DNA from: Stenotrophomonas rhizophila
GTDB taxonomy: Bacteria > Pseudomonadota > Gammaproteobacteria > Xanthomonadales > Xanthomonadaceae
DNA length: 64,000 nucleotides
Assembly (NCBI RefSeq): GCF_001704155.1
Contig: NZ_CP016294.1
Coordinates: 1,671,501-1,735,500, forward strand
Direction: 5' to 3'
Program-made: the position numbers and the translations under genes
Shown: in pieces, positions 36,340 through 45,282 of the stretch
Layout of the letters: each line of letters begins with the position of its first letter
How positions within the stretch are numbered: position 1 is the first letter of the stretch
The notes under the pieces: model-generated
The model's input: the letters and a program-made list of their open reading frames with translations, nothing else
What the model was told of the DNA's origin: nothing
Databases searched by the model: none

Positions 36340-36358
36340 TTGTGAAATACCTTCACAA
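36340..36358. promoter_or_regulatory. Perfect 19-bp inverted repeat upstream of tRNA-Val
   Basis: TTGTGAA-ATACC-TTCACAA, 8 bp after the uvrB stop and just upstream of the tRNA-Val promoter. It resembles an operator more than a terminator, as no T-run follows. A further TTCACA half-site occurs at 36370-36375. Confidence 0.4.
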
Positions 36359-36363
36359 AAGTG

Positions 36364-36392
36364 TTGCTCTTCACACCCGACGTCCGTAATAT
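36364..36392 (+). promoter_or_regulatory. Promoter of tRNA-Val
   Basis: TTGCTC (36364-36369), 17-bp spacer, TAATAT (36387-36392), upstream of the tRNA at 36438. Confidence 0.55.
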
Positions 36393-36437
36393 ACGCGGCC
36401 TGCACCGACGCAATTGCAGCGGCGCAGCGAGACAAAC

Positions 36438-36512
36438 GGGCGGTTAGCTCAGCGGTAGAGCACTACCTTGACATGGTAGGGGTCACAGGTTCGAACCCTG
36501 TACCGCCCACCA
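36438..36512 (+). tRNA. tRNA-Val (GAC)
   Basis: 75 nt with encoded CCA. Acceptor GGGCGGT pairs with ACCGCCC; anticodon stem-loop CTACC-TTGACAT-GGTAG gives anticodon GAC; T-arm CACAG-GTTCGAA-CCCTG. Terminated at 36545-36572. Confidence 0.97.
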
Positions 36513-36544
36513 CTCCAGTCCCAGTGACTGCGGTGGAACAACAG

Positions 36545-36572
36545 AAAAGCCGGCCATCAGGTCGGCTTTTTT
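36545..36572 (+). terminator. Terminator after tRNA-Val
   Basis: AAAAGCCGGCC (36545-36555), ATCA loop, GGTCGGCTTTT (36560-36570) then TT; one G-T wobble. Confidence 0.85.
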
Positions 36573-36684
36573 GCGTTGTGGGTTCCGTGACAGCGGCGCT
36601 TTCCCACACCGCGTTCCGCACCCACCTGATGGCGACATCGTTGCTGCAGGCCAAGGATGCAGGCTCCAGCGCGTGGTGGCCTGC

Positions 36685-39111
36685 ATGTCGTTCCTGTCGG
36701 ACGTCTTCTCCCGTTCGTTTCCAACGCCGTTGCCCCTGTTCGGCAAGGCATGTGCGGTCGCACTGCTGGCCGGTGTGTGCGGTGTGGTGTTCGCGCCGGT
36801 GCTGTTGCCCCGGATGCCTGCGTGGTGCGCGCTGCTGTGCGGTGCAGGGGTCTGGTGTGCGGTGCCGCGTGCACGGTGGTGCGGCGCAGTGCTGGCCGGG
36901 ATCGGCTGGGTCACCCTGCACGCCCATGCCGGCCTGGCCCTGCAGTTGCCCGCGGCTGCCGCGCCTGCGGACCACGTTTTGCGCGGCCGGGTGGTGGAGC
37001 TGCCGCAACATGGATCACGCAGCACCCGCTTCCGGTTCCGCGTGGATGACGATGCGACGATGCCCGCGCACCTGCGCGGCCGCGAGCTTGCGCTGGCCTG
37101 GTATGACGTCACTGCGGCAAAAACGCCTGCGCGCGCGCCTGCAGCCGAACCGGCGCTGCGCTGCTCGCTTCGCGCCGGCGCACGCTGGCAGCTCCACGCG
37201 CGGCTGCGCCCACCGCGTGGATTGCGCAACCCGGGTGGCTTCGACGCCGAGCGGCATGCGCTGCTGCAGCGCTTGAGCGGTACCGGACACGTGCGCGCGC
37301 CAGCGATGGCCTTGGGCGACCCGACCGGATTGCCGGCGTGGCGCGAGCGCATGGCCGATGCCATCGCCGGACACGTGCCGGGCGCCGGCGCACGTTTCAT
37401 CCAGGCGCTGGCGCTGGGCGATACCCGCAGGTTGGGGCAGGGCGACTGGGATGATCTGCGCGCGCTCGGCCTGACCCACCTGGTGGCGATCTCCGGGTTT
37501 CACGTCGGGCTGGTGGCCGGGTTCGCGGCGTGGCTGGCGGGGCTGGCCTGGCGAGCGGTTGCTGCGCTGGGACGCTATTGGCCACGGCCATTGGCGGCCG
37601 CGCTGGCGGCCGTCGCCGGTGCCGCGCTGTATGCGGCCGTGGCCGGCTTCGCGCTGCCCACGGTGCGCACGGTGCTGATGATCGCGGTGGTCGCCGCCGC
37701 CCGCTGCGTGCGACGACCGGCCACCGTTGGCCAGGCGTTGGCGCTGGCGGCGCTGGCGGTGCTGCTGGTGGATCCATTGTCGGTGCTGGCCCCGGGCTTC
37801 TGGCTCAGCTTCGCCGGGGTGCTGTGGCTGGTGTGGTGCCTGCCGGGGCACGGGGTGCACTGGCTGCGCACCTTCCTGGCCGCACAGGGCGTGGCCACCC
37901 TGGCGCTGTTGCCGCTCACCGTGGCGCTGTTCGGGCAGGCCTCGCGGGCGGGGCCGTTGGTCAACCTGCTGGCCATTCCCTGGTGGAGCCTGGTGGTGGT
38001 GCCGTTGGCGTTGCTTGGCACCGGGCTTGAAGCCCTGATCGACGGGGCGGGGCGCTGGCCGTGGCGCTGGGCGGCCGCCTGCTTCGACGCGAGCTGGTGG
38101 CTGTTCGGGGCGCTTGCGCGCCAGCCGTGGGCGTTGTGGTGGGCGCCGCAGGCGGGCGTCGCGGCGGTTCCGGTCGCCGTTCTCGGGGTGTTCTGGCTGT
38201 TGCTGCCGCGCGCCGCCGGGATGCGCCTGCCGGCGCTGCTGCTGTGCCTGCCCCTGCTGTGGCCGGCCCGCGATCGTCCCGGCCCCGGCGAGGTCGAGCT
38301 GCTGGTGATGGACGTGGGGCAGGGCCTGGCTGTGTGGGTGCGCACCCGCCACCACCGCCTGCTGTATGACGCCGGCCCCGCTGCGGAAGGGGGATTCGAC
38401 GCCGGCGAACGGGTGGTGGTGCCGACCCTCCACGCGCTGGGCGAGGCTGGGCTGGACCGGCTGCTGATCAGCCATGGCGACCGCGACCACGCCGGTGGCA
38501 TGCCGGCGGTGCGCCGCGCCTTTCGCGAGCCACCGCTGCAGGCGCCGTCGGGTGCGGTGCCCGCCATCCAACTGCCCTGCAGCAGCGGCGACGCCTGGCG
38601 CTGGGACGGGGTGGACTTCACCGTCCTGCATCCGCCGCCGGGCATGGACTACGCAGGCAACGCCAGCAGCTGCGTGCTGCGCATCCAGACCGCGCATGGC
38701 GTGGTGCTGTTGACGGGCGACATCGGCCAGCGCGAGGAGGCCATGCTGGTTGCCACGGTACCGGCCGCGCTGCGCGCCGACGCGGTGCTGGTGGCGCACC
38801 ACGGCAGCGCCGGCTCGTCCGGCGCCGACTGGGTGCAGGCGGTGTCGCCCCGCCTGGCCATCGTCTCGGCCGGGCATGGCAACCGGTTCGGGCACCCGCG
38901 CCGGGACGTCGTGCAGCGCTGGCAGGCGGTCCCTGCCGAAGTGCTGAACACCGCCGACAGCGGCGCGCTGCGCCTGTGGCTGGGCCAGGAGGGATTGCAG
39001 GTGCGGGAACAGCGTCTTTTCGAACGCCGTTGGTGGGATGCCGCGGAGCGGACGCGGTCGGCTGCTATCCTATCGGCGGTCATACAGGCGGCCAATGGGC
39101 CGGAGGGTTGA
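36685..39111 (+). CDS. comEC: DNA internalization-related competence protein ComEC/Rec2
   Basis: 808 aa. N-terminal hydrophobic segments and a DUF4131 region, then the Competence domain (GTRFIQALALGDTR-like ARFIQALALGDTRRLGQGDWDDLRALGLTHLVAISGFHVGLVAG) with many helices to about residue 530, and a C-terminal metallo-beta-lactamase domain (VELLVMDVGQGLAVWVRT, LISHGDRDHAGGMPAV, LLTGDI, LVAHHGSAGSS). ComEC forms the inner-membrane channel for transforming DNA. ATG 36685 is the first plausible start after tRNA-Val; upstream in-frame ATG at 36571 overlaps the tRNA terminator. Confidence 0.94.
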   Translation: MSFLSDVFSRSFPTPLPLFGKACAVALLAGVCGVVFAPVLLPRMPAWCALLCGAGVWCAVPRARWCGAVLAGIGWVTLHAHAGLALQLPAAAAPADHVLRGRVVELPQHGSRSTRFRFRVDDDATMPAHLRGRELALAWYDVTAAKTPARAPAAEPALRCSLRAGARWQLHARLRPPRGLRNPGGFDAERHALLQRLSGTGHVRAPAMALGDPTGLPAWRERMADAIAGHVPGAGARFIQALALGDTRRLGQGDWDDLRALGLTHLVAISGFHVGLVAGFAAWLAGLAWRAVAALGRYWPRPLAAALAAVAGAALYAAVAGFALPTVRTVLMIAVVAAARCVRRPATVGQALALAALAVLLVDPLSVLAPGFWLSFAGVLWLVWCLPGHGVHWLRTFLAAQGVATLALLPLTVALFGQASRAGPLVNLLAIPWWSLVVVPLALLGTGLEALIDGAGRWPWRWAAACFDASWWLFGALARQPWALWWAPQAGVAAVPVAVLGVFWLLLPRAAGMRLPALLLCLPLLWPARDRPGPGEVELLVMDVGQGLAVWVRTRHHRLLYDAGPAAEGGFDAGERVVVPTLHALGEAGLDRLLISHGDRDHAGGMPAVRRAFREPPLQAPSGAVPAIQLPCSSGDAWRWDGVDFTVLHPPPGMDYAGNASSCVLRIQTAHGVVLLTGDIGQREEAMLVATVPAALRADAVLVAHHGSAGSSGADWVQAVSPRLAIVSAGHGNRFGHPRRDVVQRWQAVPAEVLNTADSGALRLWLGQEGLQVREQRLFERRWWDAAERTRSAAILSAVIQAANGPEG

Positions 39112-39114
39112 AAC

Positions 39115-39792
39115 GTGTGGGAACTGGTCAAGGCCGGTGGCTGGCCGATGGTGCCGCTGCTGCTGTTGGGCGTACTGGCTTTGGCAATCGTCCTGGAGCG
39201 TTTCTGGACCTTGCGGCGTAACGAGGTCCTGCCCCCGGGGCTGGGCCAGGAAGTGCGCAACTGGGCCGCGCGCGGCAAGCTCGATCCGAATCACATCCAG
39301 TCGCTGCGGGCCAACTCGCCGCTGGGCGCGCTGCTGGCCGTGGCGCTGGAAGCGCGCAACCGCCCGCGCGACCAGATCCGCGAGCGCATCGAAGATGCCG
39401 GCCGGCATCTGGTGCATCGCATGGAGCGGTTCCTGAACGCGCTGGGCACCATCGCATCGGCGGGCCCGCTGCTGGGCCTGCTTGGCACCGTGGTGGGCAT
39501 GATCCAGATGTTCCTGGGCATCCTCGACCACGGCGTGGGCGATGTGAACCAGCTGGCCGGCGGCATCGGCAAGGCGCTGGTGTGCACCGCCACCGGCATG
39601 ATCGTGGCCATCCCGGCATTGATGTTCCATCGCTACTTCAAGGGCCGCATCGGCGGTTACGTGATCGAGATGGAAATGGAGGCCTCGGCCCTGCTGGACG
39701 CACTGGACGGCCGCCCCGGCGTCATGAACGCGGCACCGCGCGCCGGCGCCGCGCCGGCGGCCGGCGCCGCGCCCGTCACGGCCAAGGGCTGA
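39115..39792 (+). CDS. exbB: MotA/TolQ/ExbB proton channel family protein
   Basis: 225 aa from GTG 39115, 3 nt after the comEC stop. First helix PMVPLLLLGVLALAIVLERFWTL, and the conserved pair of helices LGTIASAGPLLGLLGTVVGMIQMF and IGKALVCTATGMIVAIPALMFHRYF, which carry the TolQ/ExbB signature. The C-terminus has an Ala/Pro repeat. It energises an outer-membrane process with ExbD next door; no tonB is in the window, so its partner is unknown. Gene order comEC-exbB-exbD-msbA-lpxK-kdsB is conserved in many gammaproteobacteria. Confidence 0.9.
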   Translation: MWELVKAGGWPMVPLLLLGVLALAIVLERFWTLRRNEVLPPGLGQEVRNWAARGKLDPNHIQSLRANSPLGALLAVALEARNRPRDQIRERIEDAGRHLVHRMERFLNALGTIASAGPLLGLLGTVVGMIQMFLGILDHGVGDVNQLAGGIGKALVCTATGMIVAIPALMFHRYFKGRIGGYVIEMEMEASALLDALDGRPGVMNAAPRAGAAPAAGAAPVTAKG

Positions 39793-39795
39793 CGG

Positions 39796-40218
39796 ATGCG
39801 TATCCGCAACGACCGGGTCCAGGACGAGGTGCACATCGATCTGGTACCCCTGATCGACGTCATCCTCGTGCTGATCATCTTCTTCGTGGTCACCACCACC
39901 TTCGACGCGCGCTCGACGCTGCAGCTGCAGCTGCCGACCGCCAGCCAGCAGGACACCACCGAGCCGCCGCGCTCGCTCAGCGTGCTGGTCAATGCCGAAG
40001 GGCGTTACTTCATCAACGATCAGGAAGTGCTGCGCACCGACGTGGAATCGGTCAAGCAGACCATTGCCGCCGTCGCCGGCACCGACCGTGAGCAGACCGT
40101 ACTGCTGCGCGCCGATGCCCGCACCCCGTACCAGGCCGTAGTGACCGCCCAGGATGCCCTGGGCCAGCTCGGTTTCCGTCGCATCGCCATCGCTACCGCG
40201 CCGGAGGTGCGTCCATGA
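39796..40218 (+). CDS. exbD: Biopolymer transport protein ExbD
   Basis: 140 aa. One membrane helix with the conserved Asp in VHIDLVPLIDVILVLIIFFVVTTTF (the LIDVILVLIIFF motif), then a periplasmic domain ending PYQAVVTAQDALGQLGFRRIAIAT. It forms the proton-driven ExbB-ExbD motor. It begins 3 nt after exbB and overlaps msbA by ATGA. Confidence 0.94.
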   Translation: MRIRNDRVQDEVHIDLVPLIDVILVLIIFFVVTTTFDARSTLQLQLPTASQQDTTEPPRSLSVLVNAEGRYFINDQEVLRTDVESVKQTIAAVAGTDREQTVLLRADARTPYQAVVTAQDALGQLGFRRIAIATAPEVRP

Positions 40219-41963
40219 GTAAACAACACGCGCCGGTATGGCCGATCTACAAACGCCTGCTGGGCTACACCCGCGCCTACTGGGTGTTCATGGTGGCCGC
40301 CGTCATCGCGATGGTGGTCGAAGCCCTGGCCGGTTACCACTTCACCAAGCTGATGGAACCGCTGGTCAACCGCGGCTTCGTCAACCCCGAGCCGCGCATG
40401 GCGGTGATCCTGCCGCTGACCATCCTCGGGCTGTTCATGATGCGCAGCCTGGCCACGCTGGTCAGCGATTACGCACTGGCCCGCACCGGCCGCAGCGTGG
40501 TGCGCGACCTGCGCGAACAGGTGCTGTCCAAGTACCTGCACCTGCCGTCGTCGCACTTCGACAGCGAAGCCACGCCGGTGATGGTCAGCCGCCTGAACTA
40601 CGACACCGAGCAGGTCACCCAGGCCAGCGCCGATGCGCTCAAGACCCTGGTCGCCGACACCCTGACCATCATCGCCATGCTGGTGGTGATGCTGCAGATG
40701 AGCGTCAAGGTGACCGTGGCGATGCTGGTGGTGGTGCCGCTGATCGGCGTGATCGTCTCGTTCGTGGGCAAGCGCTACCGGCGCATCAGCCGCGGCATCC
40801 AGGACGGCATGGGCAGCATGGCGCAGACTGCCGAACAGTCGCTGGCCGCGCAGCAGGAAGTGAAGGTGCATGGCACCCAGGCACACGAGATCTCGCGTTA
40901 CTCGCGGCTGGCCAACCGCATGCTCGGCCTGAACATGAAGGTCGAAACCACCCGTGCGCTGGCGTCCAGCACCGTGCAGTTCCTGGCCGCGCTGGCGCTG
41001 GCCGTGATCGTGTGGGTGTCCACCCGCGAAGCGCTGGCCGGGCGCTTGAATGCCGGCCAGTTCATGGGCCTGATGACCTCGATGATGGCCATCATCCCGT
41101 CGCTGCGCCGCCTGACCAGCGTGCAGACCTCCATCTCGCGCGGCGTGGCCGCCGCCGAGCGCCTGTTCGGCATCCTCGACCTGCCGGTCGAGCGCGACGA
41201 AGGCAGCACCCGCGCCCAGCGCGTGCGTGGCGAGCTGTCTTTCCAGCACGTGATGCTGCGTTACCGCGAAGATGCCGGCATCGCGCTGGACGACATCACC
41301 TTCGATGCCAAGCCGGGCACGGTAACGGCCATCGTCGGCCGCTCCGGCAGCGGCAAGACCAGCCTGATCCGGCTGGTGCCGCGTTTCTATGAGCCCAGCG
41401 GCGGGCGCATCCTGCTCGATGGCGTGCCGCTGGACGACTACCCGCTTGCCGACCTGCGCCGCCAGGTGGCGATGGTCGGGCAGAAGGTCATGCTGTTCGA
41501 CGATACCGTGGGCGCCAACATCGCCTACGGCATGGACGCCAGCGAGGAGCAGATCCGCGCTGCCGCCGAAGCCGCCAATGCGTGGGAGTTCATCGAGCGC
41601 ATGCCGCAGCAGCTGCAGACCCCGGTGGGTGAGAACGGCGCGCTGCTGTCCGGCGGCCAGCGCCAGCGCCTGGCGATCGCCCGCGCGATCCTGCGCGACG
41701 CGCCGGTATTGATCCTCGACGAAGCCACCGCCGCGCTGGACAACGAGTCCGAGCGGCTGGTGCAGGACGCCCTGCAGCGTCTGATGCCCGAGCGCACCAC
41801 GCTGGTGATCGCACATCGCCTGTCCACCATCGAACATGCCGACCAGGTGCTGGTGATGGACCACGGCCGCATCGTCGAGCGCGGCACTCACCGCGAGCTG
41901 CTGGCGCTGGGCGGGCTGTACGAGCACCTGCACAAGATGCAGTTCCGCGAAAGGCAGCCCTGA
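40215..41963 (+). CDS. msbA: Lipid A export ATP-binding/permease protein MsbA
   Basis: 582 aa. Six N-terminal transmembrane segments, then an ATPase with Walker [25 protein letters not shown] and Walker [13 protein letters not shown], and switch His in [13 protein letters not shown]. As a homodimer it flips core-lipid A across the inner membrane. It shares its stop codon region with lpxK (TGATG). Confidence 0.97.
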   Translation: MSKQHAPVWPIYKRLLGYTRAYWVFMVAAVIAMVVEALAGYHFTKLMEPLVNRGFVNPEPRMAVILPLTILGLFMMRSLATLVSDYALARTGRSVVRDLREQVLSKYLHLPSSHFDSEATPVMVSRLNYDTEQVTQASADALKTLVADTLTIIAMLVVMLQMSVKVTVAMLVVVPLIGVIVSFVGKRYRRISRGIQDGMGSMAQTAEQSLAAQQEVKVHGTQAHEISRYSRLANRMLGLNMKVETTRALASSTVQFLAALALAVIVWVSTREALAGRLNAGQFMGLMTSMMAIIPSLRRLTSVQTSISRGVAAAERLFGILDLPVERDEGSTRAQRVRGELSFQHVMLRYREDAGIALDDITFDAKPGTVTAIVGRSGSGKTSLIRLVPRFYEPSGGRILLDGVPLDDYPLADLRRQVAMVGQKVMLFDDTVGANIAYGMDASEEQIRAAAEAANAWEFIERMPQQLQTPVGENGALLSGGQRQRLAIARAILRDAPVLILDEATAALDNESERLVQDALQRLMPERTTLVIAHRLSTIEHADQVLVMDHGRIVERGTHRELLALGGLYEHLHKMQFRERQP

Positions 41964-42985
41964 TGGCGTCCAAGGGTTCCCAGACGCCGTCGTACTGGTA
42001 CGACGGCAGTCCGATTCCGTTTGTCGCACGGCTGCTGGCGCCGGTGTACGGCGCCGTGGTGGCGCTGCGCCGTGGGCTGTACCGGCGCGGTTGGCGCAAG
42101 CGCCACGCGCTGCCGGTGCCGGTGATCGTGGTCGGCAACGTGACCGCTGGCGGTACCGGCAAGACTCCGCTGACCATCGCGCTGGTGGACCGCCTGCGCG
42201 AGGCGGGCTGGAAGCCGGGCGTGGCCAGTCGCGGTTACGGGCGCGAAGAGGCCAAGCTCCCGCGCTGGGTCGAGGCAGGCACGCCTACCGCGTTGGGCGG
42301 CGACGAACCGGTGCTGATCGCGTGGAAAACCGGCGTGCCGGTCCGGGTCGATGCCGACCGCGTGGCGGCCGGCAACGCGCTGGTCGAGGCGGGCTGCAAC
42401 ATCATCGTCTGCGACGACGGCCTGCAGCACTACCGGCTGGCGCGCGACATCGAAATCGAAGTGGTGGACGCACAACGCCGCTACGGCAACGGCCGGTTGA
42501 TCCCGGCCGGGCCGTTGCGCGAACCCGCCGAACGCGCGCGCGACTGCGACTTCCGCGTGGTCAACCTGGGCCAGGCCAGCGCGGATCCGTCCGCGCTCGC
42601 CTCCTGCGGGTTCGGCGAATGGGCGATGCAGTTGCATATCGACAGCGCGCAGCCGCTCAGCGGCGGCCGTGCCCGCGCGTTGTCGCACTTCCGTGGCCAG
42701 CGCGTGCACGCCGTGGCCGGGATCGCGCACCCGCAGCGCTTCTTCGACATGCTGCGTGCGCACGGCATCGGGGTGGTCCCGCATGCCTTCGCCGACCACC
42801 ATGCGTATCAGGCGGCAGACCTTCGCTTTGGCAGCGAACTGCCGGTGCTGATGACTGAAAAGGACGCGGTGAAGTGCAAGGCGTTCGCCAACGAATGGCA
42901 TTTTTCGGTGCCGTTGTCGGCCGATCTTCCCGCCGCGTTCTGGGTCAACCTGCTGGACCGCGTGGACAAACTCGGCAAGCGCTGA
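41963..42985 (+). CDS. lpxK: Tetraacyldisaccharide 4'-kinase
   Basis: 340 aa. Walker A-like [12 protein letters not shown] at about residues 57-68, [43 protein letters not shown] and RDCDFRVVN are LpxK signatures. It phosphorylates the lipid A precursor at the 4' position at the inner membrane. The ATG at 41963 overlaps the msbA stop by one base. kdsB follows after 59 bp. Confidence 0.96.
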   Translation: MASKGSQTPSYWYDGSPIPFVARLLAPVYGAVVALRRGLYRRGWRKRHALPVPVIVVGNVTAGGTGKTPLTIALVDRLREAGWKPGVASRGYGREEAKLPRWVEAGTPTALGGDEPVLIAWKTGVPVRVDADRVAAGNALVEAGCNIIVCDDGLQHYRLARDIEIEVVDAQRRYGNGRLIPAGPLREPAERARDCDFRVVNLGQASADPSALASCGFGEWAMQLHIDSAQPLSGGRARALSHFRGQRVHAVAGIAHPQRFFDMLRAHGIGVVPHAFADHHAYQAADLRFGSELPVLMTEKDAVKCKAFANEWHFSVPLSADLPAAFWVNLLDRVDKLGKR

Positions 42986-43044
42986 GCACCGCGTTTGCGG
43001 CACACTGGCGGCCATTGTTCCCGTGTATTGCCGAGAGGTCCCGC

Positions 43045-43842
43045 ATGAGCCAGCCCGTCGATTTCGTCGTCGCCATTCCGGCGCGTTACGCCGCCTCCCG
43101 GCTGCCCGGCAAGCCGCTGCGGCTGCTCGGCGGCAGACCGCTGGTGCTGCGCGTGGCCGAACGCGCGCTGCTGGCCGGTGCGCGCGAGGTCTGGGTGGCC
43201 ACCGATGATGCGCGCATCGCCGACGCCCTGCGGGGCCTGGACGGCGTGCAGGTGGCGATGACCGCCGCCAGCCATGCCTCCGGCACCGACCGGCTGGCCG
43301 AATGCGCCCGCCAGGCCGGCTGGTCCGACGACACCGTGGTGGTGAACCTGCAGGGCGACGAGCCGTTCGCCCCGGCCGAGGGCATCCGCGCGGTGGCCGA
43401 AGCGCTGGTCTACAGCGGTGCCGCCATGGCGACCCTGGCCACCCCGGTGGAGGATGCCGAGACCCTGTTCGACCCGAACGTGGTCAAGGTGGTGCGCCAG
43501 CAGAACCTGGACGCGCTGTACTTCAGCCGCGCTCCCATTCCCTGGCACCGCGACGCCTTCGCGCAGTCGCGCGAGCGCCTGTCCGGCCCCCACTGGCTGC
43601 GCCACATCGGCATCTATGCCTACCGGGCGGGTTTCCTTCAGGAGTTCGCCGCGTTGCCGCCGGGCATGCTGGAACAGCTGGAATCACTGGAGCAGCTGCG
43701 GGTGCTGGAGGCCGGCCACCGGCTGAGCGTGGCGCTGTCGCCGGCCGCCTTCCCGCCGGGGATCGATACGCCCGAGGACCTGGCGCGTGCCGAGGGCTGG
43801 CTGGCCCGCCGCGAAATTGACGGTGGCACGACGGTTGCATGA
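43045..43842 (+). CDS. kdsB: 3-deoxy-manno-octulosonate cytidylyltransferase
   Basis: 265 aa. [27 protein letters not shown] at the start, [30 protein letters not shown] and [12 protein letters not shown] are the KdsB nucleotide-binding elements. It activates Kdo as CMP-Kdo for lipopolysaccharide core synthesis. GAGAGG before ATG 43045 sets the start. It completes the lipid A/Kdo gene run. Confidence 0.97.
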   Translation: MSQPVDFVVAIPARYAASRLPGKPLRLLGGRPLVLRVAERALLAGAREVWVATDDARIADALRGLDGVQVAMTAASHASGTDRLAECARQAGWSDDTVVVNLQGDEPFAPAEGIRAVAEALVYSGAAMATLATPVEDAETLFDPNVVKVVRQQNLDALYFSRAPIPWHRDAFAQSRERLSGPHWLRHIGIYAYRAGFLQEFAALPPGMLEQLESLEQLRVLEAGHRLSVALSPAAFPPGIDTPEDLARAEGWLARREIDGGTTVA

Positions 43843-43866
43843 CGCCCAGTCCGGCATAATCAGCGC

Positions 43867-45282
43867 ATGAACGTACAGCCCGTCCAGGATCTGCCCGAAT
43901 TTGCCACGTGGCTCAATGCCGCCCCGACCACCCTGACCGAACTGCGTGGTCGCCCGGTGGTACTGGCCTTTGTCAACGCCGCCTCGGTGTGGTGCGCGCA
44001 CCGGCTGGCCGAGCTTGGCCAATGGCAGTCGCGCAACCCCGGCAAGCTGCAGGTACTGGTCCTGCAGGTGCCGCGCTTCGACTTCGAGCGCGAACCGGAG
44101 CAGGCGCTGAAGCTGCTGCGCCGACAGGGCGTGACCGTGCCGGCGCTGCTGGATGCCGATTGGGACGGCTGGCGCCGGTTCAACGTGGCGGCTTGGCCGA
44201 CCCTGGTGCTGCTGGATGCACAGGGGCGTGAGGTCGACCGCCTGGTCGGCTTCGGCGAGGAGCTGGATCGTGCGCTCAATGCACTCTGCCAGGGGACGTC
44301 CAGCCCGCTCGACGCGGACGCATCGCGCCAGCGCGAGCTGCATCCCGAGCCGCGCCTGCCGTTGCTGTTCCCGACCGCGCTGGCGGTGAGCACCGAGCGG
44401 TTGTACATCGCCGACAGCGGCCACCATCGCATCCTCGAATGCAGCCATGCCGGGCGGGTGCTTCGCCAGTTCGGGATGGGCACCGCCGACATGATGGATG
44501 GCGGCCCGGGCGAGGCCGCGTTCAACCGGCCGCAGGGCCTGGCCCTGGAACGCGAGTGGCTGTACGTCGCCGACACCGGCAACCATGCGTTGCGCCGGAT
44601 CCACCTGCTGACCGGGCAGGTCGACACCCTGTGCGGCAATGGTCGTCCGGGCGAGCCGCGCGAAGGCGCGGTGGGCGACCCGCGCCAGACCCCCCTGAAC
44701 CATCCGCAGGGCCTGGTGGTCGCCGACAACCAGATCCATATCGCGATGGCCGGCGACAACCGCATCTGGAGCTATCACCTGGGCCAGCGCACGTTGTCCT
44801 GGCGCGCCGGCTCCGGCGCGATCGACGAGCGTGACGGCAGCGGCCACCTGGCCGCGTTCGCGCAGCCGGCCGCGCTGGCGGCGGTGCAGCAGGTGCTGTA
44901 CGTATGCGACGCGCTGGGTTCGTCGATCCGTTCGATGCAGCTGCGCGGCGACCTGGTGCAGACGCTGGTGGGGCAGGGGATGTGGTCGTTCGGCGACCAG
45001 GATGGCCCGCGCACCGCTGCCCAGCTGCAGTACCCGCAGGCGATCGCGATGAACCCCGATGCGCCCGTGTTGTGGATCGCCGACGCCGGCAACGGCCGAC
45101 TGCGCACCCTGCGCCTGGGCGGCGGCGAACTGAGTACCGTGGCGCTGCCGCGCCGGCTGCATGGCCCGGCCGGGCTGGCCTTGGGCGGCGGTGCGGTGTG
45201 GATCGCCGAGACCGATGCCCATGCCGTACTGCGTTTCGACCCGGTCAGCGGCGTACTGAGCGACGTGCCGATCAGCGAATGA
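43867..45282 (+). CDS. Thioredoxin-like plus NHL-repeat protein (NHLRC2-like)
   Basis: 471 aa. The first ~150 residues have a thioredoxin-like fold (LRGRPVVLAFVNAASVWCAHRLAELGQW, VAAWPTLVLLDAQGREVDRLVGF, with the cis-Pro in AWPTLV), but the usual CxxC is WCAHR with one Cys. From about residue 165 there are NHL/beta-propeller repeats (LYIADSGHHRILECS, LYVADTGNHALRRIHLLTGQV, VLWIADAGNGRLRTLRLG). This architecture is like NHLRC2, whose exact role is unknown. Its ATG is 25 bp after kdsB, and uvrC overlaps its stop (ATGA), so it is in the same transcript. Confidence 0.87.
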   Translation: MNVQPVQDLPEFATWLNAAPTTLTELRGRPVVLAFVNAASVWCAHRLAELGQWQSRNPGKLQVLVLQVPRFDFEREPEQALKLLRRQGVTVPALLDADWDGWRRFNVAAWPTLVLLDAQGREVDRLVGFGEELDRALNALCQGTSSPLDADASRQRELHPEPRLPLLFPTALAVSTERLYIADSGHHRILECSHAGRVLRQFGMGTADMMDGGPGEAAFNRPQGLALEREWLYVADTGNHALRRIHLLTGQVDTLCGNGRPGEPREGAVGDPRQTPLNHPQGLVVADNQIHIAMAGDNRIWSYHLGQRTLSWRAGSGAIDERDGSGHLAAFAQPAALAAVQQVLYVCDALGSSIRSMQLRGDLVQTLVGQGMWSFGDQDGPRTAAQLQYPQAIAMNPDAPVLWIADAGNGRLRTLRLGGGELSTVALPRRLHGPAGLALGGGAVWIAETDAHAVLRFDPVSGVLSDVPISE

